A DNA stretch of 64,000 nucleotides from Rhizophagus irregularis (GCF_026210795.1 NC_089433.1:4241001-4305000), one strand, 5' to 3'; shown: positions 37,843 to 48,172, numbered from the stretch's first letter. Made by a program: numbers and translations. The notes: a model not told the origin generated them from the letters alone.

Positions 37843-38230
37843 AGAATCATCATAAATTCAGATGTTTGATTGGTAAATGGTAAATATTATTGCGATTATC
37901 GTGGTTGACAATTCACAATCATCATCATCAACATAAGAACATTATCGGCTATTGTTAATCGTACATTTATCATAGAATATCTTTGATAATTTATTGGAAA
38001 TTACCTCGAGATTCTATAATTATTTTGAGATCACTTCTTAAGCCTGAAAAGCCGATATAGTAATGTTTATAGGAGATATATGAGGGAAATAACGGTTTTA
38101 TTTTCGTTAAATATGAAAGTCAAAAAATAGAACGTGTTTGAATTAATGCATCTGTAAATTAGTTTTCTAGAGATCTTTCAAAGGAAGTAATGTTTATGTT
38201 TGTAGAATGTTAAGGCATGTTTAAGATGAG
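37843..38230 (+). pseudogene. decayed copy of the F-box-like gene, exon 3
   Basis: Aligns by eye to 35,815-36,230. Matching phrases include TTAGAATCATCA at the exon start, GAATATCTTTG, TTTATTGG, ATTACCT, GAGGGAAATAACGGTTTTAT and TTCGTTAAA. It has many indels and stops and no first two exons. It is a degenerate duplicate, 2 kb downstream of the parent and on the same strand. Confidence 0.7.
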
Positions 38231-38610
38231 ATGACAAGAAATATAGAGAAAAATTACCAGTAGACCGGCTTCTTAATTTCGATTGGAATCAATCATTTTA
38301 TTAATATAATGGCAGCCCAAATTAAATTCCGAATAATCTTTCATGTTTTATCCACCAAAATTGAATACTTGGAGTACTTAGGTACTACTTACTGTATTCT
38401 ATAAAAAGTACATTATTTTACATATTTAATTAAATCGGTAATGTTGCAAATTTTTGCACTATTGAAAAAAATTTAGGGTTGGTTATAAAATTACGGTATT
38501 TTAAAAATTTTGGCTGTTAATTACAATGTCAGTTATGTAAGTTATATGAGAAAATATATCGGAATAATTCAGAAAGATTAAACTTAATATATTATCTCGT
38601 TTTTGAACCA

Positions 38611-38824
38611 AGTCGATCCGTTTTTTTCCGTAAAAGGCTCATATTTCCGGAATTAATAACCATATATCACGGAATTTATCGAATTATTTACATTTTCCGT
38701 GAATGGATCCGTGAAAGGCTCATTTTTACGGATATAATTAATAAGATGGCAAAAAAAATTAGTGATGCGACCCAAATTCATCCATGAGTTTTTACAGAAA
38801 TAACGGATAAAATTTTTTATAGGG
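38611..38824. mobile_element. CCCTATAA-family copy, left end degraded
   Basis: Shares GTCGATCCGTTTTTT, AAAGGCTCAT, TATCACGGAATTTATCGAAT, CCGTGAATGGATCCGTGAAA and the right end ATTTTTTATAGGG with the nested MITE at 11972-12154. It carries an additional segment of about 45 bp near 38,733-38,788. The left CCCTATAA end is lost. Confidence 0.65.
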
Positions 38825-39398
38825 CTATGTAACATAATTCTCACAACCCTAGTAATATTTGATGTATTTACTCATTGAGTAATGCAAAAATGGAAGACGA
38901 TATTGATTACTTTTTGTTATTAATTTAATTATAACTCTTGTTGAAATATCATGAATAAGAAAAGACATGTACACTTATATGTGCATTTTAGTTCTGATAG
39001 TTAAGATGTTAAGCGAGTGGCCAAATTTTATTTACAATATTATTGATACTACTTTATTAAACCATATCAATGGTGCTCAACATCATAGTATGTGTTTTCA
39101 CAAAACCTATGGTCTAAACCAAAAAATTACACTTCAATGAGCTTGGAAAAATGATATATATAATTGGTATTATTTTTTTTATACTGCAAATACTGCAAAA
39201 TGGAAAGTTTGAGATACTTATAAAATATAGATATGTGTAGTATAACTATCATTATATAGAATCAATCACTTCTTAGTATGTTAAGTAACGTTTATCGTCT
39301 ATTTATGTGATCACACTAAAAAATGTTTGTAAATTATTTATATTAAAAAAACAAATTATAATGATTTTTTTTTTTAAAAAAAAATTAATTTCTAACTA

Positions 39399-39513
39399 TC
39401 ACTGGGGATGATGATCACCGGTGACTGAAATTATGACGATCGACCAGCATTAAAAAATATAGTGCCGGTAAAAATTGATAATTCTGGCCAACGGTAATGA
39501 TCACCCCCGGTGA
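39399..39513. mobile_element. 115-bp MITE with TCACYGGGG ends
   Basis: TCACTGGGGATGATGATCAC at the left is the inverted partner of GTAATGATCACCCCCGGTGA at the right, with a few mismatches. The interior contains a secondary GTGCCGGTAAAA phrase. Target duplication not evident. Confidence 0.6.
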
Positions 39514-40228
39514 TTTGAAGTAAAAAACTTTTATGAAATTGGTTTTAACTTTTTTTTATTAACAGTAACAAAGATCAGTCATCAAAAATCATATAGCAAT
39601 CTATGAAAAAAGAACAGGGAACATATCTATTGGGCAAGATTATTTTTAAAAAAGTCAAGTATCTCCAATTGATTAATATCAGATTATTCCACTCAAACAT
39701 ATAAAATGAAAATAACTAAACGAATGATTTCTTTCAAAATTAAATAATTTTTTTTTTGAATTAAGTGTTCAATAACCTGAAAAAATCATTGGGAAAAGTT
39801 ATTATAGAACGTCATGTAACAGCTTTCACGTCTTTAATATAAAAGATATTTACTATTAATGTTATTAGTGTATTTAAATTTAAATTAAAAAAAGGATTTT
39901 TATAACTGTATTGTTTATCAGATGTCTTCAACAACAAATTTTCTAAGATATTGCAATATTGAAGTAAATATGTAAACTAGTTGTTTAGATTTATTTATTT
40001 TATTTCAGAGAGGAGTAACCAATGACGAGTACATAATAGAAGTTAACAACTATAACTAGTGAAAAACTATACTATTAGGGGTGCTGTGGTTATAAATCTC
40101 GTAAACAAGACCTCACCCTCTGGGCGGAACTACTCTAACAGTAAAACTACGCTACTGATAAAGTCAGAACTAGTTGTTTAGATTTTATTTTTATTTTATT
40201 TTATTTTATTACTAAAAGAGTGGTAGAA

Positions 40229-41351
40229 CAGGACCCCGGAAAATGCTTATATATATAAGGTACCAAGGTGCTTAGCCAACATAGAAAAGTTTTATGATGT
40301 AAGAATTTTATAATGCTTAATTTTGAGAAAATTTTACACTATGTAAGATAATTAAATTGCATATTTTTGGTATTATTTTAAAATACTAAGAGTTTTTAGT
40401 TGCTTATTTTTCATATTTATAACTTTTTAAAATATTATATATTGAATTTATAATTAATTTTTATTTTATTTTCACTAACGGTGAGTGTTAATTTTGTACT
40501 ACATTTCACAATTTTATATAAATACATAAACAAAAATTTTTTTTTGATGAAATTTTTCAATGTTTTATTAATTATCTGTCAATAGTATTTTTTTAATTTT
40601 TATTAAACTCAGTGTATTATTTTTAATATAAAATTACTATATTATACATGTTTATTTTGTTAAATAAAATTACTATAAATATGTTTTACTTTAAAATATA
40701 ATTTCACTACTCACCACTTTGGTTATATCAAATTATCTTTTATGCTTAAGTAAGTTTGTTCAGCAAGTTAAATCTACTTGTATTTTAATTTTCATAAGGC
40801 TAAGTATGATATTTATGTAGAAAAGCATATTTTTTTTAATGGTAATAACTTTTAAATTTTTCACTTTTTCGTTTATAACTTCAGAGCGTAATTACACCTC
40901 TTTGGTCAAATGAAATCGACTTTCTAAATTAATTGAAAGTTGTTCAGTAAGGTCGAAACTACTTATATATTAATTTTCATGAGTGTGGGTATAATACTTA
41001 TGGAGAAATTTACATTTTTTGTAATAGTATTAATTTCGAATTTTTCTTTTACTATTTATTAACTTTATTAATTGAATATTGTTAATCTACTTGTATATTA
41101 TGTTTAGTTTAGCTTCAAAACATATTTAAAATTGGATTTAATAAAATATATTAATTAATAAATATATTTTATAAATTATATGTATTATAATAAAAATTTA
41201 ATTAGGTTAGAAGATTGATTTGCTTATTTTTATATAGTTTTTAAGGTTAGATATCAACAATGCTTAGCGATCATAGTAAAAACCTATGCTTAGAGCTACT
41301 AATAAAAAATATTTTGGGACCTTACCTATATAAGTATTTTCTGGGGTCCTG
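40229..41351. mobile_element. 1.1-kb non-autonomous element with long inverted ends and TAGAA duplication
   Basis: The left end CAGGACCCCGGAAAATGCTT continues ATATATATAAGGTACCAAGG. The right end is its inverted match (CCTTACCTATATAAGTATTT, then TCTGGGGTCCTG). The flanks read TAGAA at 40224-40228 and 41352-41356, suggesting a 5-bp duplication. The ends stay similar for about 60 bp (GCTTAG...CATAG). The interior has no open frame but contains a diverged direct duplication (see separate entry). Family unassigned. Confidence 0.7.
40725..41050 (+). repeat. direct duplication inside the 1.1-kb element
   Basis: The block from about 40,712 (CACCACTTTGGTTATATCAA) to 40,865 recurs from about 40,893 (CACCTCTTTGGTCAAATGAA) to 41,050. 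Shared phrases include AAGTTTGTTCAG/AAGTTGTTCAG, TATTTTAATTTTCATAAGGC and ATGTAGAAAAG/ATGGAGAAATT. About 180 bp apart, clearly diverged. Confidence 0.6.
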
Positions 41352-42489
41352 TAGAACCCAGACTATTACAAATAAAAGAAGAAAGAGTTCGAAAAGACTT
41401 AAAACTAATATATGTGTATAGAACTTTGTTCGTCATCCTCTACGGGACCTCACTCTTCGATCTGTACTATTTGATAAAGTAGGACTATGCTAATGAATCA
41501 AATGGGAACCATAAAAAAACCATCCGAGAGACTAGCAACTATCTACAAAAGAAAATAGAATTTAAAGGGCAAATATATATAGTCTAACTTTATCTACAGT
41601 AAATGATGAGCGAAGAGGTTAAATCAATCAAAATTATAAAAAATTAAGATCCGTATTTTCCTTTTAACCAAGGTTGCCACCTGTGAATACTGTAAGAGGT
41701 GAAATATTTCACACTATTTTAAGTTATGTTATACATATGATAACATAAAAGAACTAAAATGTAGTTTATACTACTAGGATAGGGGTATCGTATTCCAAAT
41801 ATAGAATACTAATATATATAAATATATAAAATTTAAATGATCTTTGAACTTGAAGGTCCTGTAACCAGGGAGTCATCGGTAATAACTGGTGTAGGACAGA
41901 GTCATTTTGTCGTATGATCCTGAAATGAGAAATAATGATTCTCGTTATGAATATTGTCACGTTTATTGGGTCGATATTCAGTCATCGGACTGGATGTGGG
42001 AGGTGCTAGCACCACCCACCTCCGGGTCTACGACCTGTCGCAGTACCTATATGGCCCCTACAGGGCTCAGGAATCCCCAATATCTGTCACCATTTGTCAA
42101 TAACATCTGTCATATAACAATATACTAAAAAAGGATAAAATAAGGGAAAAGAGAGGAAAATACGATAGAATCAGAGGGGTATGACAGATATGACGGATAT
42201 GACAGATGTTTTAGAAAAATTGGGAGAGGGATATCTCCAGAAAAAAGTTTTGATTTTACCCTCCAGATCTGTTATTCTGTCATAGTTCTGTCATATGATC
42301 AGGATTCAGTCTATTCATCTGTCGGAAGCAGTGAGATAGCAAACCAGGTAAGTTAGCAGGTAAACCCCTAGAAGGTCTATAAAGCCAGTAAGACCAACCC
42401 CATCCTGCCTCCATCAGAAAAAATAAGTAATTAAACAATGGGTATACCAAGACGATTCAGATGATAAAGAATACTTTTAGAAGGCAGTA

Positions 42490-42810
42490 CTAATCCGTCT
42501 TCCTCTTTTTTGCCTCCTTAAGGCATTTATCAATACACTGTTTACACGCGTTATCAGAATCTAAGATTTTCTATCCAAGTTTTTTGCATTGCCGATTGTA
42601 AGCCGTCTGATGTCTCTTAGCAGCGGTTTCTTTCTTTTTCTCCTTAGTCTTTTTCTTGATCACCCAGTCTACTCCAATAAAAGTATTCTTATGCATACCA
42701 TAAATTGTGCAGTCACCATGTAGCCGATAATGCCCATTTGTAGTCATATCTTGTATTTCACTAGCCGTCTCAGTTTCCTTCTTGCACTTTAGACAGTAAA
42801 AACGTGTCAT
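42490..42810 (-). pseudogene. viral-type zinc-ribbon protein (DUF5679-like), one stop
   Basis: The frame runs 106 codons from ATG at 42810 with one TAG at 42571-42573 (CAG to TAG likely). The N-terminus MTRFYCLKCKKETET...TTNG resembles the small zinc-ribbon domain catalogued as DUF5679, common in large DNA viruses and phages. C6 and C9 form the first knuckle. In the second, C34 is kept but the expected fourth Cys is Y37, perhaps a mutation. The tail is Lys-rich with another CxxC (ACKQC) after the stop. Its start faces the integrase start 8 bp (or 44 bp) away, so the two genes share a tiny bidirectional promoter. Role unknown, possibly nucleic-acid binding. Confidence 0.55.
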
Positions 42811-42818
42811 CTTAAGAT

Positions 42819-43946
42819 TTGAAGTCTGAAATCTTTTCTTTAATTTGTCGTAATATGTCACAATTAGAGAATTACTACAAGTACTACAGTCTATCCAGAA
42901 TACCAGCACGAATTTTAAAAGGTGAAGAGCACTACAACCTATACAAAAAGCCCCTAAAGGAAAAGTCAACAGAACGCCCAAAGGTAATTGTATGGAAACC
43001 AAATGCAACACACCAGGCAGATCTTGCAGAGATGCCAGTTGACCCCAAAGGATTCCACTATTTTCTCGTAGTGGTGAAAGTTGTAGGAAAGAGAGTCGAT
43101 GCAGAACCCCTAAAGGATAAGACTGCAAATAGAGTTCTAAACGGGTTTGTCAAAATCTACAGAAGAAATCGTATCAAGTCTCCAACACACCGACTGGAGA
43201 TAGACTCCAGATCAGAATTCACTAACGAACAGGTACGTGATTTTTTCTTGAACAGCCTAGGGGTAATGATGAGATTCGGAGAGCCAGGAAGGCATAAACA
43301 GCAATCATATGCTGAAAGAGCTATCCAAGCCATCCAAGAACCCCTTCTCAAACGAATGGTGGCACAGGAGTTGAAGACTGGGGTGATATCCGTGGAATGG
43401 TCAGAAGATTTCCATAATATAGTGAGTAAAGTAAATGAACTCTGGCAAAGAAATCCCCCAGACATTCCGACAGGATCACCCAAAGTGTCAAAAAAGACAG
43501 ACCTCCTCTCTGAAGGAACACGTGTCAGAGTCAAGTTAGATGAGCCTATTTCTGTACTTGGTAACAAACTTTACGAAAAATTCCGTACAGGAGATATAAG
43601 ATGGAACCCAAACATTCGTGTAATCAAAAAAATGATACTTTCACCCGAACAGCCTCCTACATATCTTCTTAATGGACCACATGGTCGATTAGGTGTATCC
43701 AGATGTGCATATACCCGAAAGGAATTGCAAGTAGTTCCTATTAATGAACGTCCTCCACCTGACTCTGTGATAAGAGGACAACCTGAAAGATTTGTTCCTG
43801 AGCAGATACTTCGGCATCGCATTAGAAAAGGTCAAGACCAGTATTTGGTTAAGTGGGAGCGCTATCCAGACACTGAGGCTACTTGGGAACCTGCTGACCG
43901 GTTGAAGGAGGATGTCCCTGACTTAATTCGCAAATTTTGGGAATAA
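42819..43946 (+). CDS. Polinton-type integrase (DDE) with C-terminal chromodomain
   Basis: Intact 375-aa frame. The retroviral-type integrase core shows D68 (HQADLAEM), D129 (RLEIDSRSEF) and E167 (QQSYAERAIQ), a D-60-D-37-E spacing as in c-integrases. Residues about 325-372 form a chromodomain (FVPEQILRHRIRKGQDQYLV, KWERYPDTEATWEP), which would direct integration to particular chromatin marks. No HHCC zinc domain is present at the N-terminus, so the protein is somewhat short. The true start could be M13 at 42855 (MSQLENYYKY), leaving a small intergenic space to the zinc-ribbon gene. It ends 25 bp from the converging protease gene. It is one of the few intact genes of the element. Confidence 0.85.
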   Translation: MKSEIFSLICRNMSQLENYYKYYSLSRIPARILKGEEHYNLYKKPLKEKSTERPKVIVWKPNATHQADLAEMPVDPKGFHYFLVVVKVVGKRVDAEPLKDKTANRVLNGFVKIYRRNRIKSPTHRLEIDSRSEFTNEQVRDFFLNSLGVMMRFGEPGRHKQQSYAERAIQAIQEPLLKRMVAQELKTGVISVEWSEDFHNIVSKVNELWQRNPPDIPTGSPKVSKKTDLLSEGTRVRVKLDEPISVLGNKLYEKFRTGDIRWNPNIRVIKKMILSPEQPPTYLLNGPHGRLGVSRCAYTRKELQVVPINERPPPDSVIRGQPERFVPEQILRHRIRKGQDQYLVKWERYPDTEATWEPADRLKEDVPDLIRKFWE

Positions 43947-43971
43947 CAAAAAATAGAAGAATTAAAGGACC

Positions 43972-44721
43972 TTATTTTTTGTCTCCTCGATTCACGTCAG
44001 AAACTATTGGGATAAAAACATTCTTCCCATCACAAGTAAGGGCGACATGTTCACGTGATTCATGGACATCATAATTGTAACGTTTTAGACACGTCCGGCT
44101 CAATCCAATTTCCCTATGCTTGTATCCATCTAAAACTGCAAGATCCTCAGTGATAGCATAATCAGGGGTAAGTTTGATTGACACTCCCTTTACCATGCCA
44201 AATGTCCTACCTGTTCCTAGAGCACCAGATATGTTGTATGTAATACTCTTGTCGATATCCAACCCTAATTCCTCAGCAGCTTCTCTCTGAATAAAAGACG
44301 CATTAGCACAAGTGTCTGCTAAACACTGAATTGCTATCCCATTAACCTCCCCATTAAGTGCTAATAGATCTTTAATATTCTCCAAACGAGCTATATCAAT
44401 ATCCATAGGATCGTATTCCCTGATATCCTCTTCTTGTTCCTCCTCAGCTAAGTCATCTGAAATCTCTGTGACTTTTCTAGCAGACATCATCTCCTCCTGA
44501 AGAATCTCACGGAGTAATTTCCTAAAGTCTGCAGACCTTAACAGGCTTAATAAGTCATTCTTAGTAACAGCTTTTGCAGGTGTAGACTTACTACCAGTAA
44601 CTTTCACAGGAATCTTAACAGGAGTTGCTTTGCCTTTTAAGGGCACACTAGAAGAGCTAACTGCTGTCTTATTTAGGAACGACTTAAGAAGTTTTGAGAT
44701 ACTCGAACCTACTTTTTTTTT
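43972..44721 (-). CDS. retropepsin-like aspartic protease (pro frame of gag-pro)
   Basis: Open from the A9 run at 44713-44721 down to a stop at 43972; the first usable codon lies just after the run. No ATG occurs near the start, so expression probably depends on a -1 frameshift from Gag. The protease core begins near codon 95 of the segment starting at 44646: NGIAIQCLADTCANASFI, where DTC stands in place of DTG in the active-site loop (D111 counted from 44646). The later segment REIGLSRTCLKRYNYDVHES, then NVFIPI, matches the C-terminal half of the retropepsin fold. The Lys-rich N-terminal linker has no fold. If active it would dimerise and process Gag; the Gly-to-Cys change next to the Asp makes activity doubtful. 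Confidence 0.65.
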   Translation of the reverse strand, partial: KKKVGSSISKLLKSFLNKTAVSSSSVPLKGKATPVKIPVKVTGSKSTPAKAVTKNDLLSLLRSADFRKLLREILQEEMMSARKVTEISDDLAEEEQEEDIREYDPMDIDIARLENIKDLLALNGEVNGIAIQCLADTCANASFIQREAAEELGLDIDKSITYNISGALGTGRTFGMVKGVSIKLTPDYAITEDLAVLDGYKHREIGLSRTCLKRYNYDVHESREHVALTCDGKNVFIPIVSDVNRGDKK

Positions 44722-46139
44722 GACCCAACATGAACCATATAGACATCACCATCTTTTTCTCTCAATTCTACCTTTTCACCAAAACTCACAGTATCAATGT
44801 CCATAGCATCATCATTAAGATCGAGGTTTCTCATTGCTCGGGCCAAATCCAGATCATCACGTCTATCTTTAGCCTTCTGAAGTTGATTTGTAAATATTTT
44901 AGACGTCCCACGTTTATATCCCATAATAAGATCAATAGCATGTTGATGATCATCCAAAGTCCACTCAGGAGCATCAGGGTCATCACCAACATCAGGTTCT
45001 ATATAACCATCATCCCAATCAGGGTCCTGATGATCCTGAACAACACGTCTCTGTGGTTTTGGTCGAACAGGTTTAATCTGCTGTCTATAGACTGGTGGAT
45101 TACGAACTGGCTGAGCCTGTAATTGTTTAAATTGCACCTGAAAATTCTTGGTAAGTTCTTCAGCCTGAGCCTTAAGCAACTCTTGTAATTATTCTTGAGT
45201 AACCCCAGATGACTTTGATGTCAGTACGACAGGTTTCTGTTTTCCTAACGGAGGTTGAGTTACATCACTGTAATCTGCTTGAAGTCGTCGATTTCTATCT
45301 TATAACCCCAAGCGCATTTCAGCCCTTCTCTGTTCTAAATTTCTCAGATGTTTAACCAAGTCATCAGGATTAAGATTGTGAAACCTTTCTGCTTCAAAAA
45401 TATTATTAGCCGAAAGACCTCTAAAGAACTGGTCAATAATAAGATCATCAGTTAGTCTTAGTAATTTTCCAGCCCTCTTTACAGTTCTATAAAATGCATC
45501 AATTGGCTCATTTTCCTGGTAAAGACTGTTAAAACGGATATGTTTCTTTTCATCTAAAACAGTTGGAAATTGTGTTCTAAGCCTATAAAGCGCCTGGTTA
45601 GGTTTAATACCTGGAAAAACCATAGGATGATTATTATTAACAGCAACACCAGCATCTGCAGTAGCCAGAGCAGCTCTATCTGTAGGACGAGCACCAGCTC
45701 TTTTTCAAGCTTCATCTCCACCCATTAAATCATGAGTAGGAATAAATGCTGCTCTAATAGTTGCTAATGCATTAATTGGATCTCTTGAATAGATTTGTGC
45801 TTCAGATCCATTTACATAGGTACCTGCATTCAGTCCTCCTGCACCTTCTGGTATTACTAATGCTACAAAAGCAGCTAAATTAGCTCCACCAGCTGAAGTA
45901 ATACCAGAAAGTTCCCAATTTTTTCCTGTAATTTCTTGATCAAACCATTCAGCTGCTTCACCGGCCATGCAGCTTCTAAGTATACCCATAGCTCTTTTCC
46001 AAGACTCTGGTGGCCCTCCAGCAGCATATGGGTTAAGATTGATAGTATCAAGATAACCCATATAAAGCCTAACAAATGTATCAATATCATCAGTAGCTTT
46101 ACCCTCAAAAATTGGCAATCCTATCACAGTGGTAGCCAT
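44709..46139 (-). pseudogene. retrotransposon-type Gag (capsid) protein, three in-frame stops
   Basis: Frame from ATG 46139 (MATTVIGLPIFEG) to TAG 44709, interrupted by TGA 45705-45707, TAA 45300-45302 and TAA 45189-45191. All are explicable as CGA or CAA to stop. The N-terminal part has the Gag capsid pattern: FEGKATDDIDTFVRLYMGYL, SWKRAMGIL and AAEWFDQEI. The second half (RFNSLYQENEPIDAFYRTVK, IDQFFRGLS, DDLVKHLRNLEQRRAEM) matches the Gag C-terminal helical domain of Ty3/gypsy-like elements. A Gln-rich linker and acidic tail follow, with no zinc knuckle. About 476 codons if read through. It is the last gene before the slippery A9 run. Such proteins build the particle shell in retroelements. 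Confidence 0.7.
44712..44721 (-). promoter_or_regulatory. possible -1 ribosomal frameshift site between gag and pro
   Basis: The coding strand reads TCA AAA AAA AAG TAG, containing the classic slippery heptamer A_AAA_AAG followed directly by the Gag-frame stop. A -1 slip continues into the protease frame (GTA GGT TCG...). Retroelements use this arrangement to make Gag-Pro. It could also be a simple one-base loss in a homopolymer. Confidence 0.45.
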
Positions 46140-46224
46140 ATTGTCTCTAGTGGATTGTTTAAAAGAGGTGGAGGAGGGTTCAATTGTCTAATTCGAAACC
46201 ATTGTACCTGAATTCTAAGAGCAG

Positions 46225-46917
46225 CTATTGTTGGAAAAGTCTATTCCTAAGTCTCCCTAATGTCTGAATCCCAAAATGCACCCTATTATTAGCATGTGCT
46301 AGCTGTGTATTAACCTGTCCAAGTTGCGCATTAGCCAATACAAGTTGTTCTCCAGTCTGAGTAGCCCTCAGCCGCCAATGATTTAGAAGGATATTACCAC
46401 AATTCACAGCATTTTGAGCCTCATTACGATCCATTACTGCTTGAGTATAATCTGCTTGTAATACATTACGTTCATGTCATGCCTGATTACGTTCACCTAT
46501 AGCCCATCGATGAAGCTCTACCATAGTATCATAATCTCTTTGCAGGTTATGGTTTTCTTCTATGAAATTATCATTGGCAGCACGTATAATAACTAATTGA
46601 CGTTCTAAATTAGTAAACGTTTCATCAAATGCATTTATCTTACCTTATGCAAAAACTAACAAATCTTTTGTAATACCAAGTTCTTCATGTTTTGCTTTAC
46701 AGTGATACATTAATATATTAATAATATGTTTGATTTGATTATTTGCCTCCTGTATCTCTGAATCAACAGTTAAACGACCCCTGGTAGTCAATAAATTTGC
46801 ATGAGCCTTTAGTATTCTAACTAATTCATCATCGTCTTCTTCATTAGCCAAGTGTTCAGGAGGCAGTCCAGTAGGTTCTGAAGGAGTATAAACTGGAATT
46901 GGTGTTGATGTCGACAT
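46225..46917 (-). pseudogene. coiled-coil leader protein upstream of Gag, two in-frame stops
   Basis: Starts at ATG 46917 (MSTSTPIPVYTPSEP) and remains in one frame to TAG 46225, broken by TAA 46645-46647 (CAA) and TGA 46477-46479 (CGA). Sequence after residue 35 is helical with heptad-like spacing and Asn/Gln/Arg-rich turns (FTNLERQLVIIRAANDNF, GEQLVLANAQLGQVNTQLAH), so a coiled coil is likely. The frame then differs from Gag by one or two bases across an 85-bp gap that still looks coding (RIQVQWFRIRQLNPPPP in a third frame). It may therefore once have been the Gag N-terminus rather than a separate gene. Start codons of this gene and the ATPase are only 31 bp apart, head to head. Confidence 0.5.
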
Positions 46918-46948
46918 AGTATTTAAACTAAGTAAAAATAAAATTCAA

Positions 46949-48172
46949 ATGGATCTTTATGTATACAATTTGGACGAGTACACGACTGACTCAAGACAAG
47001 GCAATGAGTTTGCTCCATCATGGCCCTTTTGATTAGCCGTAGCAGGTAGCTCAGACTCAGGTAAGACAACTATGATCATTAACTTGTTAATGGGTGACAA
47101 GAAGGCAAAGGAGGATGGTAATCGGTATGTACTATGTGATGCAGTACTTTTAGTTGGCAGATATCTTGACGAGCCGAAGTGGGCAGTTGTACATGATTTT
47201 TTCGAAGAGGAGAAGATCCCATTCACTGCAATAACCCATAGTGAGATTCCAGAGATTGACTCCTTCGACCCTACTCAAGCTACTGTGGTAATCTTCAAGG
47301 ATCTGATGGATGCACCTAAAAAAATCCAGGATCTCATCACTGGTTACTTTACACATGGACGACACAAAAATATTTCATGTATTTATGTAGCTCAAAGATT
47401 CTTTGCCATTCCTAAGGCTATTCAAGAAAATGTTAACTACATCTCACTGCATGGAGGTCATGGGAGCCTTACAGATATTAAGAGAATCATTCGCCTATAT
47501 ACAGAAGAATCAGAGTCATTAGCACCAGTAATTGATGATCTTACTTTGCAACGTGAATTTGTAGTGTTTGATCTTAGACGGTCTAAAAGTGATCCACTGT
47601 CCATTCGAGTAAGATGGGATACTAGTCTCAGTTCGATCACAGAGCAATCTCAGTTCAATCCTAGTTCAATCTCAGTTCAATCTCAGTTTGATCCAAGTTT
47701 GAACCCAGTTCGATCTCAGTCTGAACCCAGTTCAATCACAGTTCGATCCAAGTTTAGTCCCTATGGTTAGAAAGCTGTATCTGAAGCAAAAAAAGGTGGA
47801 CACTTGATTGAATTTGCTCAGGTATTTCCATCCCCTAAAGAGCATCAACATTTACTTGTACCTGGTGTCTTAGCCAAGAATACAGATACCTGGATTAAAT
47901 TTGTCTTTCGGGAAGCTTATGGACTCTCTGGTAAGATCCTAGGAGCTGACTTTCAGGACTTCTTAGCAAAAGTACAGGGTAGGACTGCAAAGACTGAAAC
48001 TCTGAAAATTGAGAATGTGAAGGAGTTATTCTCCCGATATGAAGCCCTGAAGTCTAGTCGCCCTCTGGATAATAAAAAAATAATAGAAGGTATTGAAGTC
48101 CTTCTACAGATCTTTTCTAAGAGCCACATGGACCGTCGAGCATTACAAGTAGGGATTAATAGTATCTTGTGA
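46949..48172 (+). pseudogene. A32/FtsK-type genome-packaging ATPase, two stops
   Basis: The frame from ATG 46949 gives 407 aa if TGA 47030-47032 (CGA) and TAG 47768-47770 (CAG) are read as sense. Walker A is GSSDSGKTT (33-41), directly after the first stop. Walker B is VVIFKDLMD, where the first Asp of the usual FDD is Lys. The later FTHGRHKNISCIYVAQRFF and IPKAIQENVNYI match the 'GRHKNIS...Q.YF..P..I..N' signature of packaging ATPases of Polintons, virophages and large DNA viruses. This enzyme pumps DNA into capsids, so its presence argues for a virus-like past. A 12-unit, 11-bp minisatellite (47630-47761) adds 44 residues in frame. The 3' end overlaps the converging next gene by 17 bp. Confidence 0.78.
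47630..47761 (+). repeat. 11-bp minisatellite inside the ATPase gene (12 units)
   Basis: Twelve units of consensus AGTTCAATCTC run without gaps for 132 bp. 132 is divisible by three, so the frame is preserved and encodes a Ser/Gln/Pro-rich stretch read in all three phases of the unit. It sits between the ATPase core and the C-terminal part. Confidence 0.85.

Larger units (their letters stand above)
38231..42489. other. gene-free region up to the large mobile element
   Basis: Holds one member of the CCCTATAA family, a 115-bp MITE and a 1.1-kb inverted-repeat element, but no gene. From about 41,930 the sequence becomes visibly less AT-rich. This stretch (41,930-42,489) contains the 12-bp palindrome GGTGCTAGCACC near 42,000 and an inverted pair AACATCTGTCATAT / ATATGACAGATGTT (42,103 and 42,203). 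It may be the left non-coding margin of the Polinton-like element. The terminal inverted repeat itself could not be fixed. Confidence 0.5.

Noticed and set aside
40030-40170. Possible tRNA or structured RNA (GC-richer stretch with short stems)
   Set aside because: No cloverleaf, no T-loop or A/B box pattern found.
39960-40200. Direct repeat AACTAGTTGTTTAGATTT at 39,975 and 40,168 as possible LTRs or duplication
   Set aside because: Too short, AT-rich on both sides, no retroelement gene between; kept only as background.
41907-42128. 73-codon frame left of the element (MSYDPEMRNN...)
   Set aside because: No domain, palindromic and repeat-rich DNA underneath; more likely element margin than gene.
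43571-43822. Open frames on the minus strand inside the integrase
   Set aside because: Antisense shadows of the integrase; no domain and no start context.
42819-46917. A separate Ty3/gypsy retrotransposon comprising gag-pro and integrase
   Set aside because: Integrase is on the opposite strand, converges 25 bp from pro, and there is no reverse transcriptase, RNase H or LTR.
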